From: CAMFLJ01 sp965279255
GTDB lineage: Bacteria; Actinomycetota; Acidimicrobiia; Acidimicrobiales; Acidimicrobilacustridaceae
DNA: 64,000 nt
Direction: 5' to 3'
Assembly (NCBI GenBank): GCA_965279255.1
Contig: OZ257146.1
Location: 1,674,001-1,738,000, forward strand
Below are positions 8,120 to 16,243 of the stretch, one piece after another (the stretch's first letter is position 1; every line of letters starts with the position of its first letter). Under the pieces are notes generated by a model that did no database searches, was not told the DNA's origin, and was given only the letters and a program-made list of their open reading frames with translations. The position numbers and the translations under genes were made by a program.

Positions 8120-8832
8120 CGGGCTCCTGGTTCGGTGTCGTCGACGGTGGGGATGACGGATGGGGGGATGGGGACAGGGCGCACGACCAGGACCACGCCG
8201 GCCGCGAGCTCGACCGTCGCCACCGCGGCGGTGAGCACGTTGCTCACGCCCCTGGTGGTGCCGACGGTCAACGTCTCGCCGTGCAGGGGATAGAGGAGGC
8301 CCTCGGTGCGCACGCCCTCGGCCGGGCCGTGCACCGGGAGGACGGTGACGAGCTCGCCGACCCGACCCCCGAAGCGGAGGCCGGGACCGGGGCGCACCAC
8401 CGACACGAGGGCATCACCAACGAGGGCGTGGACCTCGACCGCCCCGAGCTGCGGAGCGGCCAGCACGAGGGTGTTGGCGAGGAAGTGGTCGAGGCGCCCG
8501 CCGTGGCCCCCGAGCACGACGATGCAGGCGGCACCCAGGCCGACCGCCACGTCGATCGCGAGCTCGAGGTCGGTGGCGTCCTTGGCGGCCGGGTGGCGCT
8601 CGACCCGGGTGCCGGCCGCCTCCACCGCCTCGAGGACCGTCGGGTCGAGCGAGTCGAAGTCGCCGACGGCCACATCGACGCGCAGGCCCAGGGCCAGTGC
8701 GTGGGCGACACCGGAGTCGGCCGCCACGACCACGCGCCCCTCGACCGGCAGGTCGAGCGCGTCGACCAGGGCCGGATCGGGTCGGTCGCCGCCGGTGACG
8801 ACGACCGCCAGGGCGGGTGCGGCTGGGGTCAA
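8116..8832 (-). CDS. thiamine pyrophosphokinase
   Basis: 238 residues. It transfers pyrophosphate from ATP to thiamine to give the cofactor TPP. All key family motifs are visible: VGDFDSLD (metal and ATP site), KDATDLELAID, GGHGGRLDHFLAN and, near the C-terminus, TTRGVSNVLT (thiamine site). It is the first gene behind the TPP riboswitch and overlaps thiB by four bases. The operon therefore imports thiamine and converts it to cofactor, shut off by its own product. No thiamine biosynthesis gene is present in this window. Confidence 0.92.
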   Translation of the reverse strand: MTPAAPALAVVVTGGDRPDPALVDALDLPVEGRVVVAADSGVAHALALGLRVDVAVGDFDSLDPTVLEAVEAAGTRVERHPAAKDATDLELAIDVAVGLGAACIVVLGGHGGRLDHFLANTLVLAAPQLGAVEVHALVGDALVSVVRPGPGLRFGGRVGELVTVLPVHGPAEGVRTEGLLYPLHGETLTVGTTRGVSNVLTAAVATVELAAGVVLVVRPVPIPPSVIPTVDDTEPGAR

Positions 8833-8879
8833 CGGGTCCTCGTGTGCTCGCAGGGGTCACACGGGCATGGCGAGAACCG

Positions 8880-8976
8880 AAACTCCCTTCGCCGGCATGA
8901 CCCGGATCAGGTGCAACGGTCGGAGGGGAAAACGCCCCTCCCTCTCAGCCCGGCCTCCCGGACTCCCGTGTTCGCC
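8880..8976 (-). ncRNA. TPP riboswitch (THI element)
   Basis: Read on the minus strand, the element shows the conserved CTGAGAG (from 8942-8948), a GGAGGGG/CCCCTCC extra stem, GACCG, then CACCTGATCCGGGTCATGCC and GGCGAAGGGAG (8881-8910). The CCGG-GTCATG-CCGG helix is the pyrophosphate-sensing stem, and CTGAGA is part of the pyrimidine-sensing side. It lies about 50 bases upstream of the pyrophosphokinase start and should switch off the thi operon when TPP is high. A TACCCT -10-like hexamer (8981-8986, minus strand) just upstream would place the transcript start close to its 5' edge. Confidence 0.95.
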
Positions 8977-9186
8977 AGCGAGGGTACACCGGTCCCCCGT
9001 CGTGCCTGGTCCGAGAGGGTCCCGAGTCACTTCCCCCTCCCCCAGATGAGGCAGGAATTGTCGACGCAGGGTGGTGATCGTGGGCAGTACGGCCTACGAA
9101 CGGCTCAAGATCCCTACCCAGCGTGGTCGATACCGCTGGTGTCCGAGTGCTCCACACCCCGAGCACAGCACCACTGCGAGGCCACC

Positions 9187-11007
9187 ATGAAGGTCGAACT
9201 CCGCAAGTCACTCCGAGCGACAGGCCTGCTGATGGTGGCCGTCGCCCTGCTGATCGCGGGGTACCAGATCAGGACCGACGACGCCTCGGCCGTGACCTTC
9301 TCCGGCCCGATCACCATCACCGCCGGCGGCACCTACAGCGGCAACTGGCAGTCGCTCGACTCGAACGTCGCCGCCGTCACCGTGGCGACCAGCGAGCCGG
9401 TCATCATCCAGAACTCGGTGATCCAGAGCCGGGGTGAGCTCATCCAGGGCAAGGCCAAGGTCAACCTGACGGTGCGCAACACCACCGGCTACGGCCTCAA
9501 CTCCATGGTCAGCGGTCGTGAGACCGGCCGGTTCGTGACCACCGACTACGGGTTCACCAACCTCGTCGTCGAGAACAACTACATGGAGCAGACCGCCGGC
9601 ATGTGGGTGTACGGCTACAGCGGCAACTACACCACCGCCAACACCGTGCGGGTCGTGGGCAACAAGGCCAAGAACATCGACGGCCGCCTCTCCAACGGCG
9701 CCGGCGGCTACCTCACCGGTGAGGACAACCAGCAGTTCGTGCAGTTCCTCCAGTTCGACAAGATCCGCAACGTGCCGGGCATGGAGGTCGCATGGAACGA
9801 GGTCGTGAACGAGCCGTGGAACAGCCGGGTCGAGGACAACATCAACCTCTACGCCTCCGGCGGCTCCCCCGCCTCGCCGATGCTGATCCACGACAACTTC
9901 ATCTGGGGCGCCTACCCCTCTGATCCGACCGCCTACGGCTTCTCGGGCGGCGGCATCATCCTCGGCGACGCCGCCACCGGTGCCCTCGCCGCCGGCTACG
10001 TGAACGTCTACAACAACCAGATCGTCGGCACGACCAACTACGGCCTGTCGATCGTCTGCGGCAACGACCAGAAGATCTACAACAACCGGGTGCTGGCCGC
10101 GAACGTGCTGCCCGACGGGCGCCAGATCAAGGCCCAGAACGTCGGCATCTCGATGGGCTCCTCGGCTCTCTGGGGCTCGGCCTGCGACAACTACATCAAC
10201 AACCAGGCCACCAACAACCAGGCCGGCTGGCAGCGCTCGAACGGCCGCAACGACTGGTGGACCCCGAGCGCCAACGTCTGGAGCGGAAACACCTCGATCG
10301 CCGGGACGATCACCGTCGCCACCGAGCAGGCCGAGTACGTCTCCTGGCAGTCGAAGACGGCGACGGCCGGTCAGGTCATCGGCCTGAAGTCCGGTGGCAC
10401 GACCACCACCACGGCCGCCCCCACCACGACGACCACCAAGGCCCCGACCACGACGACCACCAAGGCCCCCACCACGACCACCACGGCGGCACCCACCACC
10501 ACGACCGCCCCGGGCCCCACCACCACGACCACCAGGCCGGCCCAGCCCAACGGCACCTCCGGGACCTCGACCTACACGGTGGCCGTCAGCAGCCTCAACC
10601 CGACGAGCGCCACCAACGGCTACGGCCCGTACGAGAAGAACCGCTCGAACGGTGAGAGCGGCGCCAGCGACGGCCGCACGATCCGCCTGAACGGCACCTC
10701 CTACAAGTCCGGCCTCGGCGTCCACGCCGGTTCGGCCCTCACGTACAACCTCGGTTCGAGCTACACCCGCTTCGCCTCCGCCATCGGCGTCGACGACGAG
10801 GTCGCCTCCGGCGGCTCGGTGGTCTTCGAGGTCTGGGTCGACGGTCGGCTCGCCTACACCAGCGGCCTCATGACCTCGAGCACGGCGACCAAGCAGATCT
10901 CCGTCGACGTGACCGGGGCGAGCCAGCTGCGCCTGGTCGTGACTGACGGCGGCAACGGCAACACCCTCGACCACGGCGACTGGGCCAACGCCCGACTCAC
11001 CCGGTAG
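9187..11007 (+). CDS. secreted beta-helix-like protein with Thr/Pro linker and NPCBM domain
   Basis: 606 residues from the ATG at 9187, which has GAGG five bases upstream. Residues 1-34 form a signal peptide ending near DDASA. Residues about 35-390 are rich in short strands and Asn turns, with phrases such as FTNLVVENNYMEQTAG and VNVYNNQIVGTTNYGLSIV, typical of right-handed parallel beta-helix proteins. A linker of TTTTTAAP/TTTTTKAP repeats follows (about 404-451). The C-terminal part (about 458-606) matches the NPCBM carbohydrate-binding module: KSGLGVHAGSALTYNL, DDEVASGGSVVFEVWVDG, LDHGDWANARL. It is probably an exported polysaccharide-binding or -cleaving protein. No catalytic residue can be assigned. 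The frame stays open upstream to 8281, but that part lies antisense to the pyrophosphokinase and riboswitch. Confidence 0.82.
   Translation: MKVELRKSLRATGLLMVAVALLIAGYQIRTDDASAVTFSGPITITAGGTYSGNWQSLDSNVAAVTVATSEPVIIQNSVIQSRGELIQGKAKVNLTVRNTTGYGLNSMVSGRETGRFVTTDYGFTNLVVENNYMEQTAGMWVYGYSGNYTTANTVRVVGNKAKNIDGRLSNGAGGYLTGEDNQQFVQFLQFDKIRNVPGMEVAWNEVVNEPWNSRVEDNINLYASGGSPASPMLIHDNFIWGAYPSDPTAYGFSGGGIILGDAATGALAAGYVNVYNNQIVGTTNYGLSIVCGNDQKIYNNRVLAANVLPDGRQIKAQNVGISMGSSALWGSACDNYINNQATNNQAGWQRSNGRNDWWTPSANVWSGNTSIAGTITVATEQAEYVSWQSKTATAGQVIGLKSGGTTTTTAAPTTTTTKAPTTTTTKAPTTTTTAAPTTTTAPGPTTTTTRPAQPNGTSGTSTYTVAVSSLNPTSATNGYGPYEKNRSNGESGASDGRTIRLNGTSYKSGLGVHAGSALTYNLGSSYTRFASAIGVDDEVASGGSVVFEVWVDGRLAYTSGLMTSSTATKQISVDVTGASQLRLVVTDGGNGNTLDHGDWANARLTR
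10402..10545 (+). repeat. tandem ACC-rich repeat encoding a Thr/Pro linker
   Basis: Imperfect tandem units of about 21-27 bases built from ACC/ACG codons and GCCCCC encode alternating Thr runs and Ala-Pro/Lys-Ala-Pro. It is an in-frame linker of the beta-helix/NPCBM protein. Such stretches can change in length by slippage. Confidence 0.8.
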
Positions 11008-11047
11008 CACCCCCGCTCCCGAGTCCTGAACCTAAGCTCCCGGACTC

Positions 11048-13402
11048 GTGGACCAAGGACCTTCCTCCGACGCAGCACCTGAGAGGTCCGAACCGCAGCT
11101 CGAACCGGATCCGGCCGGCCCCGAGACGGGCCGGCCGGTTCCGCGCACCGACACCGTCGTCCTGGTGATCATCGCCGGATCCGCGGTCGCCGCCGCCCTC
11201 GCCGACGCCCGACCCACGGGCTTCGGCGCCGCCGACGTGGTGTGGTGCGCCCTCGCCGCGCTCGCCGTCACCTGGGCCGCGTCGCGGGCGGCGGCCGTCC
11301 CGGTGGCGCTCCTCGGAGCCGTGTCCGCCGTGGTCGGTGTGGGTAGCGGCTGGCTGCCGGCGGCGTGCGGCCTCGCCGCCCTCGCCACCGGCGTGTTCGC
11401 CGCATCCGAGAAGCGCCCCTCCCGCGACCTCGCCACCCTCTCGGGGGCGCTCGCCGTCCAGGCCCTGCTCCGAGGCCCCTCGTACGGGTTCATCGGGTTG
11501 CCCACGATCGTGGCCGTCGCCGCCGTGCTCCCCGTGTTGGTCTCCGGCCTCCGCCACGCACCCTCCGGTGAGCGGCGCGTCGCCCGCACCACCGCCCTCG
11601 TGGTCGTCGGGTTCGTCGTGCTGGCGTCGATCGGCGCGGGCGTCGCCGCGCTCATCGTCAGGCCCGACCTGCGCGACGCCGGCGACCAGGCCCAGTCGGC
11701 GCTGGCGACGGTCCGCGACGGCGGTCTCGAGGAAGCCGCCGTCACCCTCGACGAGGCGAGCGACTCGTTCGCCTCGGCCACCTCCGTGCTCGACGGCCCC
11801 CTGGCCTGGGCCGGTCGTGCCGTGCCCGTCGTGGGCCAGCACGTGGAGGCCCTGCAGCGGGTCTCGAAGGCGGGCGAGGACCTGACCACGACCGCCGGTG
11901 ACGCCGCCTCCTCGGCCGACTACCAGAGCCTGAAGGCCGACAACGGCTCCATCTCGATCGCCGAGGTGCGCCGGATGTCAGGGCCGGTGCGGGCCTCGGC
12001 CGACGCCGTCGTCGACGCCCGGACCGTCGTCGCCGAGGTGCGCAGCCCCTGGCTGATCGGGCCGGTCGCCTCCGAGCTCGAGCGGTTCGACACCGAGCTG
12101 GCCGACACCGAGCCGGCCGCCCTGAACGCCGCAGACGCCCTCGAGGTGGCACCGGTCCTGCTCGGCGGCGACGGCGCCAAGCGGTACCTGCTCCAGTTCG
12201 CCACGCCGGGCGAGAGCCGGGCCGCGGGTGGCTTCGTCGGCACCTACGGCGTGCTCGACGCCGAGGACGGCCAGCTGAACCTGGGCGTCACCGGCAGCAC
12301 CCAGGAGCTGGGCCCCGAGGACGTCGAGCCCGGCGTCACGCCCGTCACCTATCCCTTCGTGCCGCCACCGGGGTGGGATGACCTCTACGGGGCCTTCCAC
12401 GTCGAGTACTTCCCGGGCAACGTGAGCGCCTCGCCCGACTGGCCCACCGACAGCGACGTCGCCCGGCAGATCTACGCCAACGTCCCTGCCGTGGGCGACA
12501 CCGACGGCGTCCTCTACGCCGACCCGACGGCCCTCGCCGCCCTGCTGGAGCTCACCGGCCCGGTCGACGTGCCGGGGATCGAGGACCCGCTCGACGCCGG
12601 CAACGTCGAGGAGTACCTCTACGAGGGCCAGTACGTGCAGTTCGCCTCCGACCTCGACCAGCGCCGCGACGTGCTCGGCGAGGTCGCCCGCAGCGTCTTC
12701 GAGGCCCTCACCTCGCGACCCCTGCCGCCGATCGGCGAGCTCACCGATGCCCTCGGCCCCGTGGTGTCGAGCGGCCACCTCAAGTTCGTGTCCTTCGACG
12801 AGAAGGCCGAGGCCCTCTTCGTTCGCACCGGACTGGCCGGGGCCTGGCGCACCGACCCGGGGGCCGACTGGCTGTCCCTGCGCTCCACCAACCTCCTCCC
12901 CAACAAGATCGACTGGTTCCTGCGCCGGACGATGAAGGTCGAGACGGTCCGCGATCCCGCGACCGGCGCGCTGGAGTCGACGGTCACCGTCACCCTGCGG
13001 AACCTGGCCCCCGCCTCGGGGCTCCCGTCGTACCTCACCGGCAACGTGGAGGGCCTCCCTGAGGGCACGAACAACGACGGCCTGGCCCTCTACACCCCCC
13101 ACGGGCTCGACGGCATCACCGTCGACGGGGTCGAGACCGGCGCCCAGGCCAAGCTGGGGTACGGCGGCAACATCTACACGGTGCCCGTGGTGATCCCCCC
13201 GGAGGGCACGGTGACGGTGGTGTACCGGCTGCGGGGCACGGTCCCGACGGGCCCGAACTACCTGCTCGACGTGCTCAACCAGCCCCTCGCCCACGACGAC
13301 GACCTGTCGGTCACGCTGCGCGACACCGGGTCCCAGGAGGCCTCGCCGATCTACGACGGGCCACTCTCCCGGAACGTGCGACTCATCGCCATCGGCAGGT
13401 GA
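11048..13402 (+). CDS. DUF4012 membrane protein (copy 1)
   Basis: 784 residues from the GTG at 11048. The N-terminal region (about 35-200) has several hydrophobic segments, the last being TALVVVGFVVLASIGAGVAALI. The long remainder would be extracytoplasmic. It contains the DUF4012 core: LLGGDGAKRYLLQFATPGES, then GGFVGTYGVLDAEDGQLNL and DGVLYADPTALAALLELTGP. The family is common beside polysaccharide loci in actinobacteria, and its biochemical role is not established. A paralogue with the same layout lies at 47972-50266, and each is followed by a small LPYTG protein. A TAAGCT hexamer a few bases upstream suggests a leaderless start. Confidence 0.85.
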   Translation: MDQGPSSDAAPERSEPQLEPDPAGPETGRPVPRTDTVVLVIIAGSAVAAALADARPTGFGAADVVWCALAALAVTWAASRAAAVPVALLGAVSAVVGVGSGWLPAACGLAALATGVFAASEKRPSRDLATLSGALAVQALLRGPSYGFIGLPTIVAVAAVLPVLVSGLRHAPSGERRVARTTALVVVGFVVLASIGAGVAALIVRPDLRDAGDQAQSALATVRDGGLEEAAVTLDEASDSFASATSVLDGPLAWAGRAVPVVGQHVEALQRVSKAGEDLTTTAGDAASSADYQSLKADNGSISIAEVRRMSGPVRASADAVVDARTVVAEVRSPWLIGPVASELERFDTELADTEPAALNAADALEVAPVLLGGDGAKRYLLQFATPGESRAAGGFVGTYGVLDAEDGQLNLGVTGSTQELGPEDVEPGVTPVTYPFVPPPGWDDLYGAFHVEYFPGNVSASPDWPTDSDVARQIYANVPAVGDTDGVLYADPTALAALLELTGPVDVPGIEDPLDAGNVEEYLYEGQYVQFASDLDQRRDVLGEVARSVFEALTSRPLPPIGELTDALGPVVSSGHLKFVSFDEKAEALFVRTGLAGAWRTDPGADWLSLRSTNLLPNKIDWFLRRTMKVETVRDPATGALESTVTVTLRNLAPASGLPSYLTGNVEGLPEGTNNDGLALYTPHGLDGITVDGVETGAQAKLGYGGNIYTVPVVIPPEGTVTVVYRLRGTVPTGPNYLLDVLNQPLAHDDDLSVTLRDTGSQEASPIYDGPLSRNVRLIAIGR

Positions 13403-13412
13403 TCGCCAGAAC

Positions 13413-13432
13413 TTTCGCGATTTCTCGCGAAA
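13413..13432. promoter_or_regulatory. perfect 8-bp inverted repeat upstream of the LPYTG gene
   Basis: TTTCGCGA and TCGCGAAA are exact reverse complements separated by TTTC. The site lies just after the DUF4012 stop and directly upstream of the -35-like TCGACA at 13436. It could be a regulator site or a weak processing hairpin. Confidence 0.5.
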
Positions 13433-13435
13433 TGT

Positions 13436-13465
13436 TCGACAACCACGCTGAGTGGCGGCTACTAT
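13436..13465 (+). promoter_or_regulatory. candidate promoter TCGACA-N18-TACTAT
   Basis: TCGACA (13436-13441) and TACTAT (13460-13465) are separated by 18 bases, 50 bases upstream of the LPYTG gene. The same TCGACA followed by CCAC, GC and GAG appears upstream of the second LPYTG gene (50281-50309), which supports a real promoter. Confidence 0.5.
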
Positions 13466-13515
13466 CTCGTCACCAGCAAGGGCACTGCCCTCGGTATCCA
13501 AGAGCGGAGAAACGC

Positions 13516-13785
13516 GTGAAGAACGTTCGTAAGGCCATCGCGGCAGCAGCCATCTCGACCACTGCGCTCATCGGCTTCGCCGGTGTCGCCAACGCCGTCA
13601 CCTACGACCCGGCGGTCGAGGATGCCAACGTGACCGCTGCCGACCCGGTGGCCGTCAGCTCGGCCGGCACCCTGCCCTACACGGGCAACGACAGCACCCG
13701 CACCCTCGCCGAGGTCGGCGTCGGCCTCCTCGCCGCTGGTGGCATCGCCACCGTCGTGGTGCGTCGCCGCAGCGCTCAGGCCTGA
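13516..13785 (+). CDS. small LPYTG-anchored surface protein (copy 1)
   Basis: 89 residues from the GTG at 13516, with GGAG six bases upstream. A signal peptide (1-28, ending GVANA) is followed by about 30 polar residues. The sorting signal is LPYTGND, then a hydrophobic segment GVGLLAAGGIATVVV and the basic tail RRRSAQA. This is the order expected of a sortase substrate cut between Thr and Gly and linked to the cell wall. No sortase gene lies in the window. The mature protein is tiny, so it may be a coat component rather than an enzyme. It follows DUF4012 copy 1 and ends in a strong hairpin. The second cassette at 47972-50873 repeats this arrangement. Confidence 0.8.
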   Translation: MKNVRKAIAAAAISTTALIGFAGVANAVTYDPAVEDANVTAADPVAVSSAGTLPYTGNDSTRTLAEVGVGLLAAGGIATVVVRRRSAQA

Positions 13786-13830
13786 GCCACCTGCCTGACC
13801 GGGCCTGACCCGGTCTCCACTTCACGCTGA

Positions 13831-13861
13831 ACACGGCCCGGTGCATCGCACCGGGTCGTGT
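13831..13861 (+). terminator. 14-bp stem hairpin after the LPYTG gene
   Basis: ACACGGCCCGGTGC and GCACCGGGTCGTGT pair along 14 positions (one G-T wobble) around the loop ATC, about 45 bases after the stop codon. No U run follows, as is usual for high-GC actinobacterial terminators. Confidence 0.7.
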
Positions 13862-13971
13862 CGCGTCCACGAACGGGCGCGAGGCCCCCCGGAGTCACCC
13901 GAACGGGCGACACGGCTGGGCCCTTCGGCCCACTCGAGTTGCTCAAGTCCCCAGGCCGGCGGGTCGACACA

Positions 13972-14880
13972 GTGAGTGTGACAAAGCGCCCGCTGACCCG
14001 AATCCTGAGCCTCGCCCTCGTGGCCACGGCCGGCGCAGCCCTCGTCGGCTGCATGCCGGAGGGCAGCCAGGACGTCGCCTCGGTCGAGGTCACTGTCAGT
14101 GGCTCATCGGTCACCATCGCCGGATGGGCCTGGGACCAGGACACCCCCACCACCCCGATCGACGTCCACATCTACATCGACGACCAGGGGATGGCCGTGC
14201 GGGCCGACGGCAACCGGCCCGACGTGGCCGCCGCCCGCCCCGCCGCCGGCCCGAACCACGGCTTCGTCGCCACGGTGAACGTGGCCCCCGGCTCCCACCG
14301 GGTGTGCAGCTACGGCATCAACGCTCCCGGCACCGACGGCGACAACGTCCTGCTCGGCTGCAAGACCATCCAGGTGACGGCGCCGGCCACCACCACGCCC
14401 TCGACCAACGCGCCGACGACCTCCACGACCCAGGCGCCGACCACGACCACCACCGCCCCGCCGGCCCCCCTCGAGGCCTGGCAGATCGAGCTCATCGGCC
14501 TGGTCAACGCGGCACGCTCCGATGCGGGCGCCGGTTCGGTCACGGCCTGCAACACCCTGGTCGGCTCCGCCCAGTCCTACGCCGCCACGATGGCGGCCAA
14601 CCAGTGGTTCGACCCGATCGGCCCTGACGGCGCCGACGCCTGGACCCGCAGTGACGCCTACGGCGGCACCGTGATCGGCGAGGCGCTCTCGTTCGGCTAC
14701 GCCGACCCGACCGAGCTCGTGAACTCGATCGTCAGCTCCCCCAGCCAGAGCGCAGTGGCGCTCGATCCGGCAGTCAGCCACATCGGCATCGGCCGCACGT
14801 GGTCCGACCCCGACGGCAACGGCCCCATGGCCGCCGCCTTCTACTGGGTCGTCGACCTCGGCGCCGGCGGCACCTGCTGA
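13972..14880 (+). CDS. CAP/SCP-domain lipoprotein
   Basis: 302 residues from the GTG at 13972; a second GTG two codons later is an alternative start. The hydrophobic N-terminus ends in the lipobox ALVGC, so the protein should be lipid-anchored outside the membrane. Residues about 35-135 form a beta-rich region of unknown type, followed by a Thr/Pro linker (about 140-165). The C-terminal part (about 168-302) resembles the CAP domain: WQIELIGLVNAARSDAGAG, then SAQSYAATMAANQWFDPIGP and HIGIGRTW. The domain is found in cysteine-rich secretory and allergen-type proteins. Bacterial roles are mostly unknown. It is convergent with a sugar transferase gene. Confidence 0.82.
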   Translation: MSVTKRPLTRILSLALVATAGAALVGCMPEGSQDVASVEVTVSGSSVTIAGWAWDQDTPTTPIDVHIYIDDQGMAVRADGNRPDVAAARPAAGPNHGFVATVNVAPGSHRVCSYGINAPGTDGDNVLLGCKTIQVTAPATTTPSTNAPTTSTTQAPTTTTTAPPAPLEAWQIELIGLVNAARSDAGAGSVTACNTLVGSAQSYAATMAANQWFDPIGPDGADAWTRSDAYGGTVIGEALSFGYADPTELVNSIVSSPSQSAVALDPAVSHIGIGRTWSDPDGNGPMAAAFYWVVDLGAGGTC

Positions 14881-14894
14881 GCCGACCGACCGCA

Positions 14895-14912
14895 CCGCCC
14901 GACAACGGGCGG
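14895..14912. terminator. bidirectional hairpin between convergent genes
   Basis: CCGCCCG and CGGGCGG pair perfectly around ACAA in the 55-base gap between the CAP lipoprotein (plus) and the first sugar transferase (minus). It could end transcription from either side. Confidence 0.6.
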
Positions 14913-14935
14913 GCCCGCAGTCGGAGGACCAGGGG

Positions 14936-15670
14936 TCAGTAGCCCTTGTGGTCGCCGAACATCGCCTTCGGCGTGGCCAGCACGATGCGCAGGTCGCAGA
15001 CCAGGCCCATCTGCTGGAGGTACTCGATGTCGTACTCGATCCCCTCGTGCATCGGGCCCGTGCCCCGGGCGTTGATCTGCCAGAGGCCGGTGAGGCCAGG
15101 ACGCACCAGCATGCGGGCGTCCTGCCAGGGTTCGTAGGACGCGGCCACGGACGGCAGCTCCGGCCGGGGGCCCACGATGCTCATCTCACCCCGGAGCACG
15201 TTGAGCACCTGGGGCAGCTCGTCGATCGAGTAGCGGCGCATGAAGCTGCCGACCGGGGTGAGCAGCGGGTGCTCGCGTGTCTTGTGGGTGCGCCGCCGGT
15301 CGACGCCGTCCCAGTCGTCGACGGCCACCAGCGCGCCGCGACGGTCGGGCTTCATGGTGCGGAACTTGAACACCTCGAAGGGCACGCCGTCACGGCCCAG
15401 GCGCACCTGGCGGAACAGCACGGGACCGCCCATGGTGAGGCGCACGGCGACGGCGGCGAGGGCCAGGATGGGTGACGCCAGAACCAACGCCGCGCCGGCG
15501 ATGACCAGGTCGAGGGCCCGCTTGCCCCACCTGCTGTAGGGGCCGTCGTGGCGGCTGCCGTCGGGCACCGCAACCACGAACGCCTTCGTCGACGGCCCGA
15601 GCCCGGTGGGCTCTGCGTCGTGGTCGGCCCTGTCGGCACGTCCGGCTGCCGGATCGCTCGATACCGCCAT
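14936..15670 (-). CDS. undecaprenyl-phosphate sugar transferase (initiating enzyme 1)
   Basis: 244 residues of the bacterial sugar transferase family (WcaJ/WbaP C-terminal type). It moves a phosphosugar onto undecaprenyl phosphate, the first step in building a repeat unit. One membrane helix (about residues 50-75) precedes the catalytic part, which shows VLFRQVRLGRDGVPFEVFKF, then SIDELPQVLNVLRGEMSIVG and VRPGLTGLWQINARG. It lacks the extra N-terminal TM domain of longer WcaJ-type enzymes. A close paralogue lies at 21088-21834 on the same strand, and a third, more distant one at 46580. It is the distal gene of cluster A and convergent with the CAP lipoprotein. Confidence 0.92.
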   Translation of the reverse strand: MAVSSDPAAGRADRADHDAEPTGLGPSTKAFVVAVPDGSRHDGPYSRWGKRALDLVIAGAALVLASPILALAAVAVRLTMGGPVLFRQVRLGRDGVPFEVFKFRTMKPDRRGALVAVDDWDGVDRRRTHKTREHPLLTPVGSFMRRYSIDELPQVLNVLRGEMSIVGPRPELPSVAASYEPWQDARMLVRPGLTGLWQINARGTGPMHEGIEYDIEYLQQMGLVCDLRIVLATPKAMFGDHKGY

Positions 15671-15967
15671 GGGGACGATCCTCCCTTCAACTCGGTCTTC
15701 ACATCTGTCGGGCCGCTCCCGCCTCGGGTGGCCCGGTCACGTCCGACCCGATCTTTGCCCAAACGCGCTGCGTCCCCGCCCGATTTGGGCCACTGTTCAC
15801 GAGCGGTGCCGCGGATTTCACACGTTCGACACCAATGCAGTGACGCCGGTCACGGATATTCGGCCCCATGGCGCGTACCACTGGGTCATACGGCCTACCA
15901 TGACATCCACACCGCCACTTTGACGTTCCGTGCCAACGCTCCCCCGTGGAGCGCGGCGAGGGGGACC
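15671..15967. other. 297-base divergent intergenic region
   Basis: Between the minus-strand sugar transferase and the small plus-strand membrane protein. GCCCAAA (15757-15763) and TTTGGGC (15784-15790) form an inverted repeat with a 20-base spacer. Further right, GTCAT and ATGAC flank a TACC-containing segment near 15890, where TACCAT could serve as a -10. No open frame looks coding here. It probably holds both divergent promoters. Confidence 0.4.
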
Positions 15968-16165
15968 ATGACCACTCAGTTGCAGCTCTCACAGCGCCAG
16001 GGCTCCACCGCCGAACCGTCGGTGACGCTGGCCGCGAATCCGGCGGGCATCGCCCCCCGGATCGACGACGGGCTGTCGCCGCTGCGGGGGATCCTCGCCG
16101 GAGCGTTGCTGTCGATCCCGGTCTGGGCCGGGGTCGGTGTCGTCACCTGGCGCGTCCTGCGCTGA
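15968..16165 (+). CDS. 65-residue membrane protein, unknown function
   Basis: It starts with ATG at 15968, preceded by GAGGGGG at good spacing. The first 40 residues are polar. One hydrophobic segment near the C-terminus (ILAGALLSIPVWAGVGVV) is followed by a short basic end, TWRVLR. It looks like a single-pass small membrane protein. It lies alone on the plus strand between sugar transferase 1 and a convergent GT4 gene of cluster A. Codon usage resembles its neighbours and the ribosome-binding site is convincing, but no family is recognised. Confidence 0.55.
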   Translation: MTTQLQLSQRQGSTAEPSVTLAANPAGIAPRIDDGLSPLRGILAGALLSIPVWAGVGVVTWRVLR

Positions 16166-16243
16166 GGCCGCCTGCCTGAGCGCCACCCCCAAGCCGGGGT
16201 GGCTCGGACCGGACCGGTGCCCGTTCGGCCGGCCGGACAGACG

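Noticed and set aside
8281..9186. Upstream extension of the beta-helix protein frame
   Set aside because: It runs antisense through the pyrophosphokinase gene and the TPP riboswitch. The signal peptide begins at the ATG at 9187 with its own ribosome site.
10402..10545. Repeat array resembling a CRISPR or minisatellite
   Set aside because: The units are in-frame Thr/Pro codons with no unique spacers. It is a protein linker.
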